Source of the DNA: Paramecium octaurelia
Lineage: Eukaryota; Ciliophora; Oligohymenophorea; Peniculida; Parameciidae
NCBI GenBank assembly: GCA_905182995.1
Contig: CAJJDP010000051.1
Location: forward strand, 192,718-256,717
Reading direction: 5' to 3'
Length of the DNA: 64,000 bases
Shown piece after piece: positions 46,899 to 57,332 of this stretch (its first letter is position 1; each line of letters opens with the position of its first letter). The notes under the pieces are model-generated. The model was not told the origin of the DNA, ran no database searches, and saw only the letters and a list, made by a program, of their open reading frames with translations. The position numbers and the translations under genes are program-made.

Positions 46899-48849
46899 AT
46901 GAATCCTTCATTCAATGATAAAGATACTTAAAGAAGTTCATCAAATGTATTGATTAAGATAAAATAAAGATTGTCAAAAGTGTTAATGAAAGGAATTAAT
47001 GAGAAATTATAAAATAATATTTTATAAAATGTAATATGGACTTTAATGCCGCAAGCATCCGGGTAATTAAGTATCTTTTGTGTGCACTAAAGTGAATTGC
47101 AATTACGGTAATCTTCTTTGCTAGTAATGTAAATGCAATTATTCAAATATAAGGCATAAATGGAAATGTTTAACATAAAAATGAACACAAAAATTATTTG
47201 AATTAGCTTAATGAATTCATATTTCAGTAGAATGGGTAAACAAAAACAGTTCTGATTCCAAATATTAATAGTACACTTTAAGAATTAGACAAAAGATTGA
47301 AAGAGTATAATGCTCTGATTGACAAAGAGGCATAGGAGATTGTTTCTGATATCTCACAATTATTTAAGATATTTTATGAGAGTTCAGAGAAAGCAAAGAA
47401 ATAGATCTAGGAGATAATTAGAAGAGATTTATGTGAGTAGCAAGCAAAAAATCTAAATTTCAAATAGCAATTACAAGAAATTCAGTCTAATGAGTAAAAA
47501 AGGAATGACAATAACAATTATTTATTCAATTCAATATTTTCTAGAGACCAAGATAAAGAATTGCCTATATCTGAATAATCTTTGATGTAGATCATCAACA
47601 AGTATAAAATACTGTAATATGAAGAAATGGCAATCTGAACTAACTGCGATGTGACATTCTCAATTGCTTGAATAGTGTAGTTAGTACACTTTAACCAACG
47701 AGCACTAGAATTCGATACAAGAACACCTAAAATCAATAGTAATAATTCAATATACTGAAAAATGACTTCATACAAAGTTTGAATTGCCTATTCTAGAAAT
47801 TAACAGATCTCACTTAAGAATTTCAGACAGTCGAAGATATGAAGCGTAGTTTGTATTAATTCGGATCTTTAGATGGATCTCAATCATTAAAATAATCATA
47901 GATAGTTTAAAGATCGCTGGGTTCATCCCAGTTTATAAGCACTGGACACCAAAGTCAAAGATTCTTTAGGTTGGATAGTTAATCTTAAATTATGAGTGTA
48001 AAGACTCTAGAGGTATTTCCTCCTTTCAGTCCAACGATCTAATCAGTACTAAATAAAATAGGTCATTTGTCACCTCCTCAGGCAGATTCATTATTGAATA
48101 ATATCGAAGTCGTGCCTCCTTGCTAATTCCCTGATGGGATTATTTATGAAGGTCAGATATAGAACAATTAGAGATTTGGTTGGGGGAGAGCAATTATCGG
48201 ACAAGAATATTACGAGGGATATTGGAGAGGCGGATTGCCTTTTGGCTTTGGGAGAATAATTATGGGATCTGGAGACTATTATGAGGGATTCTCTTAGAAT
48301 GGTAAGGCGAATGGAAGAGGGTTGTTTTGTTCAGGTGGTTATTCGTATGAAGGAGATTGGGAGGATGATTTAAAGCAAGGGAAAGGACAGGAGATATTAC
48401 AGGGGAAGTATGAATATAAAGGAGATTTTAAGAATAATGTGAAATGTGGAGAAGGGAAACTCATTGATCTAGTAACAGGGAATGAGTATCAAGGGGAATT
48501 CCAGAATGATTAGTTACAAGGAGAGGCAACGATTTAGTATAAAAATGGAGACAAGTATTTCGGACAAGTGATCACTGTGGATGGGTAGATAAAGAGGAAC
48601 GGATAAGGAATCTATTTATGGGTGGACTCTAGAAAGTATGAAGGTCAATATGAAAACGATTTGGAACACGGGGATGGAGTGTTTATGTGGTAAATGGCAG
48701 TTTGATTGTGAATTAGGCCAGATTAGTGGATGTATAAGGGATAGTGGTATTTCGGGATGTAGCATGGGAAGGGAATTCAATACAATCCATAGGGGAAGGA
48801 GAGAGAGGGGATCTGGAATAATGGATAATTTAATAAGTGGATTAGTTGA
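46899..48849 (+). CDS. B-box-type zinc finger + coiled coil + MORN-repeat protein
   Basis: Introns of 25, 25, 23 and 27 nt leave exactly 616 codons. Residues ~45-95 form a B-box-like zinc finger: HPGNQVSFVCTKVNCNYGN then LLCQQCINGNVQHKNEHKNY (H/C-x4-C-x6-C-x2-C...H-x3-H). A coiled coil follows (TLQELDKRLKEYNALIDKEA, KKQIQEIIRRDLCEQQ). The C-terminal ~230 residues hold eight or more MORN repeats, e.g. GVIYEGQIQNNQRFGWGRA, YYEGYWRGGLPFGFGR, YSYEGDWEDDLKQGKG, YQGEFQNDQLQGEA. MORN arrays bind lipids or act as rigid spacers at membranes and the cytoskeleton. B-box plus MORN is typical of ciliate-expanded proteins. Start at MNPSFNDKD is tentative. Confidence 0.78.
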
Positions 48850-48906
48850 AAGGGGTGATGTCTATTTAATATAAAATATTCAGTTTAAATTGATAATCTT
48901 AATATT

Positions 48907-50139
48907 TCATTTCTTGCCATATGAGGTTTAGTTAGCCATTTCCAAAACTTGTTATTTGAAGATGTGGATCACTTCATCAATGATGGCATTCTCCTCTAAA
49001 GTAATAGTTAACATGAATACCATTTCTTCTATTCAATTCGGTGTCATAGAGGTCTCTCAACTCTTGTAAACTAGCTGTGGCAGCATTGATAGCATTTTAT
49101 GAATCCTTTAAGACTGAATTTGCTTTGGCCTAAACAGCGAGAGCAGCTTATTCTTACTATAAGAGATTAGACACTATATAATTACCACGACTAATTTGTC
49201 TTAGAGTTGAGTCTTTCTTTAGATTTCATCTTACAAATGAACCTTCTCAGCTTCAGAGTCAGCCAACCAATCAGCTAATTGATAATATCCGGCAATTTCA
49301 TTTTGTTCTAAAGCAGCCAAGGCTGATTTCAATTGATCCTCCAAATCACTCAAGGCATTGTAGACTAATTGACCAACGTTGACTCCTGGTTGTCTATCTC
49401 CTCCAGTTGTGCTTTCACTTTCTCCCAAAGCATGTAATTCAGCATTTCCTGAGGCTTATTCTGCAGCCAATTGAGCGAATTTGCTCATGGCATCTTGATT
49501 AAACAATTGACTGTATTGTTTCAATTTGTCAGCAACGTTCTCGACTTTCAATTCAACCATTGAAGATGGTGCTCCTGTTAAGTATCCGCTAAACATTTCC
49601 ACATATAGTTATACCTCAAATCATTCTTTAATATTCTGATGACTCCCAAAGCATCATTGTGTTATTTGATGGCTCTTACAAACAATCCATTAGAGAAACA
49701 TCTCAATTCTTCTAATTCGACTTCTCTTCTGTCAATATCAGCCAATCTTTATGTAGCCCAAGCAATGTAGTCTGTTGCTTCCTGAAAAATGATATTAAGT
49801 GAATTACTCTGTATTCGACTCCGATTTATTCTCTTCTTGCCTTTGCACTTGCCCAAGCCTTTTAGTTCAATTCATTGACTTTTGATAAGGCAGCAATTCT
49901 GGATTATCCGATTTCCTCATCTGAAATGTTTTTCTCATCTGCAAGTCCTTATGCTTCAATGTTGCTTGTCTTTAAATCATTCAATAAATCATAGACTGCT
50001 TGTACAGCATCATTGGATTCTGATCCTGTCTTTGAAATTGATGGCAATTATTTTTTACCTACAACAACAATGCGAAATCAATATCGAAGGCTTGAACACT
50101 AACTAGAGCAATCAAAGCTACGGTTATGAACTTATTCAT
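48907..50139 (-). CDS. Trichocyst matrix protein (secretory granule core protein)
   Basis: A 365-residue secretory protein. The signal peptide MNKFITVALIALVSVQAF is followed by a pro-region and two long alpha-helical, Ala/Gln/Glu-rich blocks with heptads: VNELNQKAWASAKARREQIG, QRLADIDRREVELEELRCF, SDLEDQLKSALAALEQNE, VLKDSQNAINAATASLQELR. This is the pattern of Paramecium trichocyst matrix proteins, which are cleaved from precursors and assemble into the crystalline, Ca2+-expandable core. Introns of 29, 26, 26, 29 and 25 nt give an exact count. A region rich in Gly/Ser/Asn (ESESTTGGDRQPG) in the middle may be a processing-loop. Its GC content and codon use are higher than neighbours, consistent with strong expression. 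Confidence 0.82.
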
Positions 50140-50256
50140 CTCAATAAAATTAATAATATATTTCCACTAAAAACGGGTAAATAACTCAATTTAAAAAATC
50201 AAAATATATACTCCAATAAGAAGATAGAATAAAATAAATATGAAGAAACAACTAAT

Positions 50257-53200
50257 TCATTAAGTTTCATTCTATGCTACCCTAACAATATGCTACTAAG
50301 GAGTAATTATAAATGATCTTTTTTAGGTTTTCCCTATCAATTTCTTGGAACCAGGAGAATAAGCTCGGCTACCTCTGGCTTGCTTTTGAGATCTACTGGC
50401 TTGAGTCTACTTCTTCACGTTGAAAAATATCGAATATCTATTGGATTCAGATCTGCCTTTGAACTTGCTGTTTTTCTAGTGGAGTTAATACTACAATAAA
50501 ATTTGACTCAAATTATTTTAAGGCAAATAGTATTTGAATTACTAACTCCTCTCCATATCACAATTCAAAAATTGCAATCTATATTGATCTAATTCCTCTG
50601 CCATCTTCACAAAATCTAACTGTTATTCAATCATCGACTTTATACTATTCAGATTATTGTTATTCATCAACTTGGTTGCTGTATTGTTTATAGACAAAGT
50701 AATCTTATTTTGACTGGTTGTTCCTCCTCCACTTTACGAATCCTGACTGTTCCTTCTTCTATTGTTCTTTGTTGTGATATCCTTAATAGATTAAGATCGC
50801 TTTCTCTTTGAAAAGTTGGTGTTTTCAATCTCCTAATCCATTTACATTGTCTTAATAGCTTGCGTCTACATTTGATGAGTATGATGAGAATTCTGTCTCT
50901 GATTCTTCCTTTACCTCATAAATCTCTCTGCCATCACATTTAAAGACTTGTTTTCTAGATTTAATGTTTATAAGTAATCTTTCTTGGCAGATGGGAACTC
51001 TTCCTTAGCTTAATTCTTCTCTATAGAATTGCTCTGCTGATTTGATAATTATTGAGATTATTCCTTCTCGTCGGTAGATGAAGAGGATTGGGAATCGAAT
51101 TCAACCCCGATATCTTTAAGAAACTTTTCATGCTATTCCTTCTTTATCTAATTAAATCATTCTAAATAGTATACTATCAATAAGTTCAAGGCAGATCCTG
51201 ATCTTAATTTATATCTTAGGAATCGGGATCGATTCTATTTACAGAAACCTTCCTTCTTTATCAGTCTCTCCAAATCTGGCTTGTACTATAAATAAGGACA
51301 TTAGATGTAAGAGTGAGTAAACTCATTACAAAAATAGCAATTCAAATTGATAATCTAAAAGTTATTTAGTATTATTATTTGATCTTTTATGTTTGCAAAC
51401 TTCTCCCTGTCATCCATAGAATCCTCCAAAATCCTTATCATATCATCTCTTTTCAAACTATACACATGCGAAAACGTCTCACTTCTTGCTTACAATTCTC
51501 TATTCGAACCAGTAAAAAATTCATATTTACCAAAGCATTGTCCTTTCTCATACTAATGCACAACCTCGTTATTTCTTTCATCAATCAACTGCACTCTCCC
51601 TTCAACAATTAAATATAACGAATTGTTATCGAAGCTGTTTTGATTATAGATAACATCCAAAGGAGCAAAATGCTGCGCTTGCAATTAATAGGCTATTTGT
51701 TTCTGGACCTGCGGAGACAAATCCTTCAAGAAGAAGTCCATCGACTTCAACGGCTTCTTCTAAATATCATATAACAATTCTTCCCTCAACCCTGGAGACA
51801 ATTTAGAAAGCAAACAATTCAACTACTCATATTTAAACATTACACTACTTCTTCGTCATTCTAAACGCTATCCTATTCAATATAATATTTCAAATAGTTT
51901 CTCACTTTGCACTACAATTACAGACTCACTTAGTTCTTGTTCATGTAAGAATTTATTAGCAATTAAGATTTTCTGACTATCTAAAATATAAGATTACCTA
52001 AATTTCTATTGTCTATCATTGATATTTTTCAAGATTATCCCAATAGAATTTAAGGAATATCCAAATATGATACTTGCTATGAACATGATTAGAATAGCAC
52101 ACAACATCTCGTATTGATTTTGTGGAGTGATATCCCCATATCCAACAGTTACCATTGTCATTGTAGCCCAATAGAATGAAAAATTGTATTGAATCCATGA
52201 AGATTGATTGTCAACCTCATAAAACCTCATCCAAGACATGTAACCAGATTTTTCACTAATCATCGATATCCTAGCCCAGATGCATGCACTGATATGTGCA
52301 AAATATCCAATAATCAATAACACCTTGATCAAATCTAATGCGTCCTACTGCACATCAAAAGACTCTTGTATTTTGTCCAAGATATTCATTATTCTTTTCT
52401 AATTTATGTAGATCAAGATGACTGCCAAAGCTATGAAGATTAATTCTTGCTCTTAGGCGTAATTTCTATTATCAATAGAGCAAATTGTAAATAATGAAAT
52501 AAGATCTGGTGCGAATTAATTTTACAAATACTATTTTATTATAATCCCCCTGTCATCTAAAATCTACCCTTAATATATTATGCTTTTATTCATCGTCATT
52601 AAGATATCAATTAATCCAAAGTATATAACAATATTTTCACTCATCGTATTGATGTGAACATTGCTCTCGAACACTACAGTAAATGGTCCCCACCAAGTTA
52701 CATATAAAGTTTGTATAAATATTAAGAATTCCCAGAATATAAGAAACGGTTGTTGAGAATAAAACAAAGGGATGAAATTTAGCTTACTTGTTTTCAACTT
52801 TTCATTATTGTTTACACTTTAAGTATTTTGTTTATTCCGAAGAATGTATTATTCAAATTATAATTTCTTAAATTAATCTGCTAATAATTATGAAAAAATG
52901 TATGCCTTGGATCGTGTTTTTGTTATAAATTTTTACAATATTTTTTTCCTTCTAATTAGATGCAAAATGTTTTTTTGATCCTCGATTTCAGGAATGTATT
53001 AACTCTTCCTTTCTTACTGTTGTCGAAATTGAGGTTCCTTAACTTCAATGACTTGGGGCTGAATCTAGCTTTTCTTCTCCGATGATGTTATTGGATTAGA
53101 CAGGTTGTGTTGCGAGATTTACTCTTAGATACTAACTTCTTCAAATGCGATTTCTTAATTTTCTATGTCAGGTATTTGCTTAATTCCAATTTAATGAGTA

Positions 53201-53324
53201 GGATGATAAAGATGTAAAGGATTATTTCTTTCTGTATACCTACTTGAGACTATCTAATTAAAAGAAATATACTTGATAGTGAGTGATTAGCAAAGAATTG
53301 TTGTTCTTCCAATTACAAATCCAT
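50257..53324 (-). CDS. Cyclic-nucleotide-gated K+ channel, second paralog
   Basis: A long cytosolic N-terminus (MDLQLEEQQFFANHSLSS...) leads into S1, LIFWEFLIFIQTLYVTWWGP. Others are IYFGLIDILMTMNKSI and VLLIIGYFAHISACIWARI (S5). The pore is FSFYWATMTMVTVGYGDITP, K+-selective, with S6 (AILIMFIASIIFGYSLNSIG). The C-linker and a CNBD-like domain follow (SLYLIVEGRVQLIDERNN, YEKGQCFGKYEFFTGSN). As in the first channel, the CNBD lacks an obvious Arg/Thr pair. A Cys motif after it (LNCYFCNEFTHSYIQCPYLQ) is shared with the paralog's CQNCRQFTHQIIDCPSFQ. A 300-residue Ser/Gln/Asn-rich tail ends at TGA 50257-50259. Several tiny introns. Confidence 0.85.
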
Positions 53325-53532
53325 TTTATATATATAAATCAATTTAGTTTAAATTGTATTATATTCACAATATTTTGATATGGTTTGCAACAATTATAAA
53401 TTGAAAACGAAAGCCATAAAATGATTACTATTTAATAAATACATTAATTTAGTAATGTTTACAGCTATTGTTTCAATAGTAAAAGATGATAACACTTTAT
53501 TTTATTATAATTTGATAGAATCGTTATTGTGA

Positions 53533-54324
53533 TCATAGAAATGATCTAATGTTGTTTTATAAAATAAAGTCCTCATTTCCTTTGCAAATGCTCAATTCGC
53601 TATCACTTCCTATATCTTCTAGAATGGCATTAACCTTTTCGTTTGGTGTACCCTATGTAGTATTTGAATATGTATTATTGTTATTGGTGTTTTGATTTAA
53701 GTATATTAAGACAGAATCGCTGTCGACTGCTTCTATAATAGCAATTCCTGGGAGTTCATAAGTCACATCATTAATAACTAATTTGAATTTTTTTGATCTC
53801 AAATTTTCTATAAATTTAGCACTTTAAAAGGGATTAAAATCTAGTTCAACATCAGATTCTTGTTTTTGAAAGATGATCTCTTAAGAGAACTTTTAGTTGT
53901 CTTTAATTTATTTTATTCTCTTTTTACAAATTGGCTCTTCATCTTGATTTAAAGATTAAGGATATTTTTTAAATTATTTTTTGATAATCTTCCATTCTTC
54001 TGATATTAGTTGTGTCATTTGATTATGAGTAAGTTCAGGTCTTTCTATTTTGATTTCTTTCAATCTCAAATTATAATAGGAATTCCAATCATCATTTTTT
54101 TTGATTTTATTTTCTCTGTTGACTTCTTTTTATGATTGTTGATTGGAACCTTGATTTCCCATCTATTCAAAAATGTCCTCAGCACTTGATTCATTAATTA
54201 GTAATTATGGATGATTACCCTCTTCAACTTTCACTTACTAATGTGAATGATAAATGAATACCTTTAATGAAGGAATGAACTAAAACTTCTTGTCTTTGTA
54301 TAAATCGAATTAGCTGCAAAACAT
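53533..54324 (-). CDS. Possible HMG-box-like protein, 255 residues
   Basis: One 24-nt intron leaves an exact codon count. Residues ~60-115 (DDWNSYYNLRLKEIKIERPE, LTHNQMTQLISEEWKIIKKQ) have the aromatic/charged spacing of an HMG box, with the S-x-x-W-K near the end. The rest is acidic and disordered (NAILEDIGSDSELSICKGNE), with a beta-rich patch (FKLVINDVTYELPGIAI). An HMG-type chromatin protein is plausible, but the N-terminal hydrophobic wedge of the box is weak. TGA 53533-53535. Confidence 0.5.
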
Positions 54325-54584
54325 TTCCTTCTACTTTGAAATTTACATCTTTTATTAATTATAAACTCACAAGGACTGTAATGGCTCTTAAATGTATTTA
54401 AAGTCAATATGGTAACAGTCATAATTAAAGACGTTAAATATGATAATTATTAAAGTCTGTATTTAAATTTGATGTTGTGTCCAAACTTTAGTGTGTAAAT
54501 TATTAATATTTGATATTTAAATATCGACTTATATAAATTTATAATTAAAATATAATTATTAAATTCCATAAAATATGTAGCAAT
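54325..54584. other. Intergenic, nothing recognised
   Basis: About 260 AT-rich bases between two minus-strand genes. No ORF or repeat supported. Confidence 0.45.
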
Positions 54585-55340
54585 TCATTTAGGTTTCTAG
54601 AATTGAACTTAATGAGAGTACTCTCTATCATCTATTTCATCATCCACATCCTTCACATTATTGGTCTTGTATGGATGCTTGAGTTTATCCTTGATCTCCT
54701 CATACTACTCATCCTCTTCAACTGGTTTTGGAATAACACCTACATTGTATATTTAAATGCCAACCTTGACTAATCAGCAAATCCTCAATGGAGGCAAATG
54801 TAATTTTTCTGAGCTTGTGAATGAAGGGAATATTTGAGACTGCTTTAGTGTCTTTGTATATAATGAAACAGGGACATTGGTCATCTGGAAAGTTTTCAAT
54901 GCATTTGGTTGCCACCATCTTAACAAATTTAATCTCCTTATACTATTTGGCCAACTCCTACAAGACTTCAATGAGTTTCAAAGATTCCACGATGTAATCT
55001 TAATAAAGTGATAAGACGACGAATCGATCCTTTGATGCTTCAGTCACTTATTTGACATATTCGTCTCGTGATATCTCATATACCTCGCCATACAGCTTCT
55101 TCTAAGCTTACTCCATCAGTTGTTAGAGTCTATTTTTGTTGATGACCCATACCTTTAAGCTTTGTATTATTTGGTGAATTCATCATCATCAAAGAAATCA
55201 TCATCACTGTCTTGCTTTTCATCCAACTTCTGGATTGCTTATTGGTAGGTTTCTGCAAGGGTTGTCACCTTCTCTCTTTCCACGTAATTCCCATGCTTAA
55301 CATGGATGTCTTCCCACTATGTAGTTACACCATTTGCCAT
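54585..55340 (-). CDS. Phosducin-like protein (PDCL2/PDCL3-type)
   Basis: A 235-residue protein. N-terminal part: TTQWEDIHVKHGNYVE and DDDFFDDDEFTKQYKAQR with LQQLMEQAQKKLYGEVYEIS, matching the phosducin-like N-terminal helix. The C-terminal part is a thioredoxin fold without the CxxC: VVLSLYQDYIVESLKLIEVL, IKFVKMVATKCIENFPDDQC, PCFIIYKDTKAVSNI. The KFVK...TKCIxNxPDxxxP block is diagnostic for PDCL2/3. These are co-chaperones of the CCT complex for actin/tubulin folding. Introns of 23 and 25 nt give an exact codon count; the second joins the end of the fold to an acidic tail (PVEEDEQYEEIKDKL). Confidence 0.86.
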
Positions 55341-55462
55341 CGATTATTAATTTTTATTATTAACCATAAAATTCCATCTCGCTTATACACTTGCATGAGA
55401 ATTATAAACTGCAAAAATATATTAATGTTTTAGTAATGTTCTATATAATTAATATCCATATT

Positions 55463-55951
55463 TCAATAGAAGGAATTACGATTTCCATTATAATAATTCC
55501 ATTTCTCTGGATCTTATTGTATGTTTCCAAAGCTGTTTGGCACTTAATTTAACTAAATCTGCTGACCATTATTTTTCTAATCAATCGGAATGCCTATACA
55601 GTACTCCTCTTCTTTCTCCTGTCCTATACGTAATCATTTAAATGTACCTGATTCTTGTCTCTGTTTTTAATTATCCACTGTGTCAAACATATCATTATAC
55701 ATTGTATCTATGCTATTCAAGGCATCATCTAACTCCTTATTGCTTCCTGGTTCAAAAGAAAATGGAGCTGGTTTCTTTGCAGGAACAACAGCCTTTGGTT
55801 TTGGTTATTACACATATTATTACTATGGAATCTGATATCCAGGGTATTATTAGTATTATTATTAAGGGTAAACTTATGGATATTGCACATAACCTTGTTA
55901 GGGATAATAATATTGAGGGTACGCATTACCATTGTTGGTTGGAATTTGCAT
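55463..55951 (-). CDS. P/Q/Y-rich low-complexity protein, 154 residues
   Basis: MQIPTNNGNAYPQYYYP opens a Pro/Gln/Tyr-rich stretch (~60 residues), mainly with Gln as TAA/TAG. A more ordered helical segment follows (SNKELDDALNSIDTMYNDMF), then another polar tail. One 24-nt intron leaves an exact count. Prion-like composition may favour condensates or adhesion; function unknown. TGA 55463-55465. Confidence 0.62.
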
Positions 55952-56544
55952 TTTATTAAATATCAATAATATTGAAAACTGAATTCTAATTTTCTATGTA
56001 AAAACACATAGAACAGGGTGATTTCTTTGTTCATTGCATTACACTATAGATACTCAATTATATTTTATGATTTCAGAATTAGTTCACAAGCGATCTTGAA
56101 AAAAGCTAGTTCTATTTATAAGAATTCGGATATTCCGTCACAAAAGAATTTTGAGTATTTTTGAAAAGGCAGTTTTAGGATGTTCAAATTCTTTGAGACT
56201 TCTTAAATATATTGTAATTAGAATTTCACATTATCGTTCCATATTTCATTTTGAAAGCAGATAATAAATTAAGAAATATCAAACAAATGATGAATAAAAC
56301 AATAGCTCATAATTTAGTTATTTTTGTTTTAGATTAAAGTATAAAGTTAATTATAAGACAGACATGTTAATCTACTGTTCAAACTGAAAAAATAATGAAT
56401 TAAATAAAACACTTCAATTTTTAAATTTATTAATAAACAATTTTTTAATTAATCATTGAATTTTTAGATGTTTTAGACATATAAATATTAATGAGGAATA
56501 ATTGCTTTATTTAATTTAATATCACAAGAGAATTTTAAAATGAA
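55952..56544. other. Intergenic with one small hairpin
   Basis: About 590 AT-rich bases without a gene. An 8-bp perfect inverted repeat (55992-55999 / 56006-56013) with a six-base A-rich loop sits 40 bases upstream of the P/Q/Y gene's start. No tRNA or snoRNA fold is recognised. Confidence 0.4.
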
Positions 56545-56940
56545 ATGATTTTTGATAATTTGAGAAAATCATATATTTTATCTAAGGCTATATCAATACT
56601 TTTTTCACAACAATCTTTTAGTGGATTAGATTTGTATGAAAAACAAAGAGAAAAAGAATTCCCATAGAATGCTAAATTTCTTAAAACTTCTCTATAAGAA
56701 TCGTGGCTGAGGATTAAATATTAATGATTCCTAATCTGCAAACTCAGTGATACATTGTCAGCTACAAGTTAAGTTGAAATAAACTAGTGATGTGTCTTGA
56801 TTAATCAATATGGTATTAGATGAGAAGGAGAGGAAATGCAATCACAATGTAGATCTACATGGTATTATTATTGTTCAGATGAAATCATTGAAATTAAGAG
56901 AGTAGATGACAAATTAAAACTAATCTGATTGATTATTATT
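56545..56940 (+). other. Weak plus-strand ORF region, possible small gene
   Basis: An open frame from ATG 56545 (MIFDNLRKSYILSKAISILF) ends at TGA 56725-56727 (60 codons). A second reading near 56811 (MVLDEKERKCNHNVDLHGI) ends ~56930. No splice joining them is convincing. No family recognised. Confidence 0.3.
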
Positions 56941-56953
56941 ATGCAGGATGTAT

Positions 56954-57230
56954 TCACAGACCATCGTGTACTCTTCTTCTTCTTCTTCTAGGCTTGGCTC
57001 CTCCACAAGGACAATTATCATCACCAATGCCATCTTTCCATCTACAAGTAGAACCATCTTCGCAAGAGCATTCACCATTGAGATTATCTGTGCATTATAA
57101 ATGCATGTATGTGCATTTGAAATCTTGAGCCAATTACATGCAATCTAGTTTAAACTTCATTAATACTTGCATTCACCTAAGTTATTTATAGCAAAAGGAG
57201 GAGTGCTCCAATTATTAAAAATTTCTTCAT
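56954..57230 (-). CDS. Small secreted Cys-rich protein with poly-Arg tail
   Basis: 84 residues after removal of one 22-nt intron. A signal peptide (MKKFLIIGALLLLLQITQ) is followed by a ~45-residue domain with nine cysteines (LDCMQLAQDFKCTYMHLQC, GECSCEDGSTCRW, DDNCPCGGA) and a tail with five or more consecutive Arg. The Cys spacing is that of a disulfide-rich extracellular peptide. The basic run could be a processing site or a cationic membrane-binding tail. A pheromone-like, antimicrobial or surface role is possible; nothing specific is recognised. The first intron sits between signal peptide and mature domain. Confidence 0.68.
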
Positions 57231-57332
57231 AATTATAAAAATAATTCAATTTATTCATTTGTTTTATTATACTCAAATATAAATTCGAGGAATACTTTAC
57301 AACACAATTTGATTTGGAGATCAATTATGATA

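Noticed and set aside
55992-56013. Hairpin as a transcription terminator
   Set aside because: Rho-independent terminators are bacterial; the hairpin lies upstream of a eukaryotic gene and has no known role.
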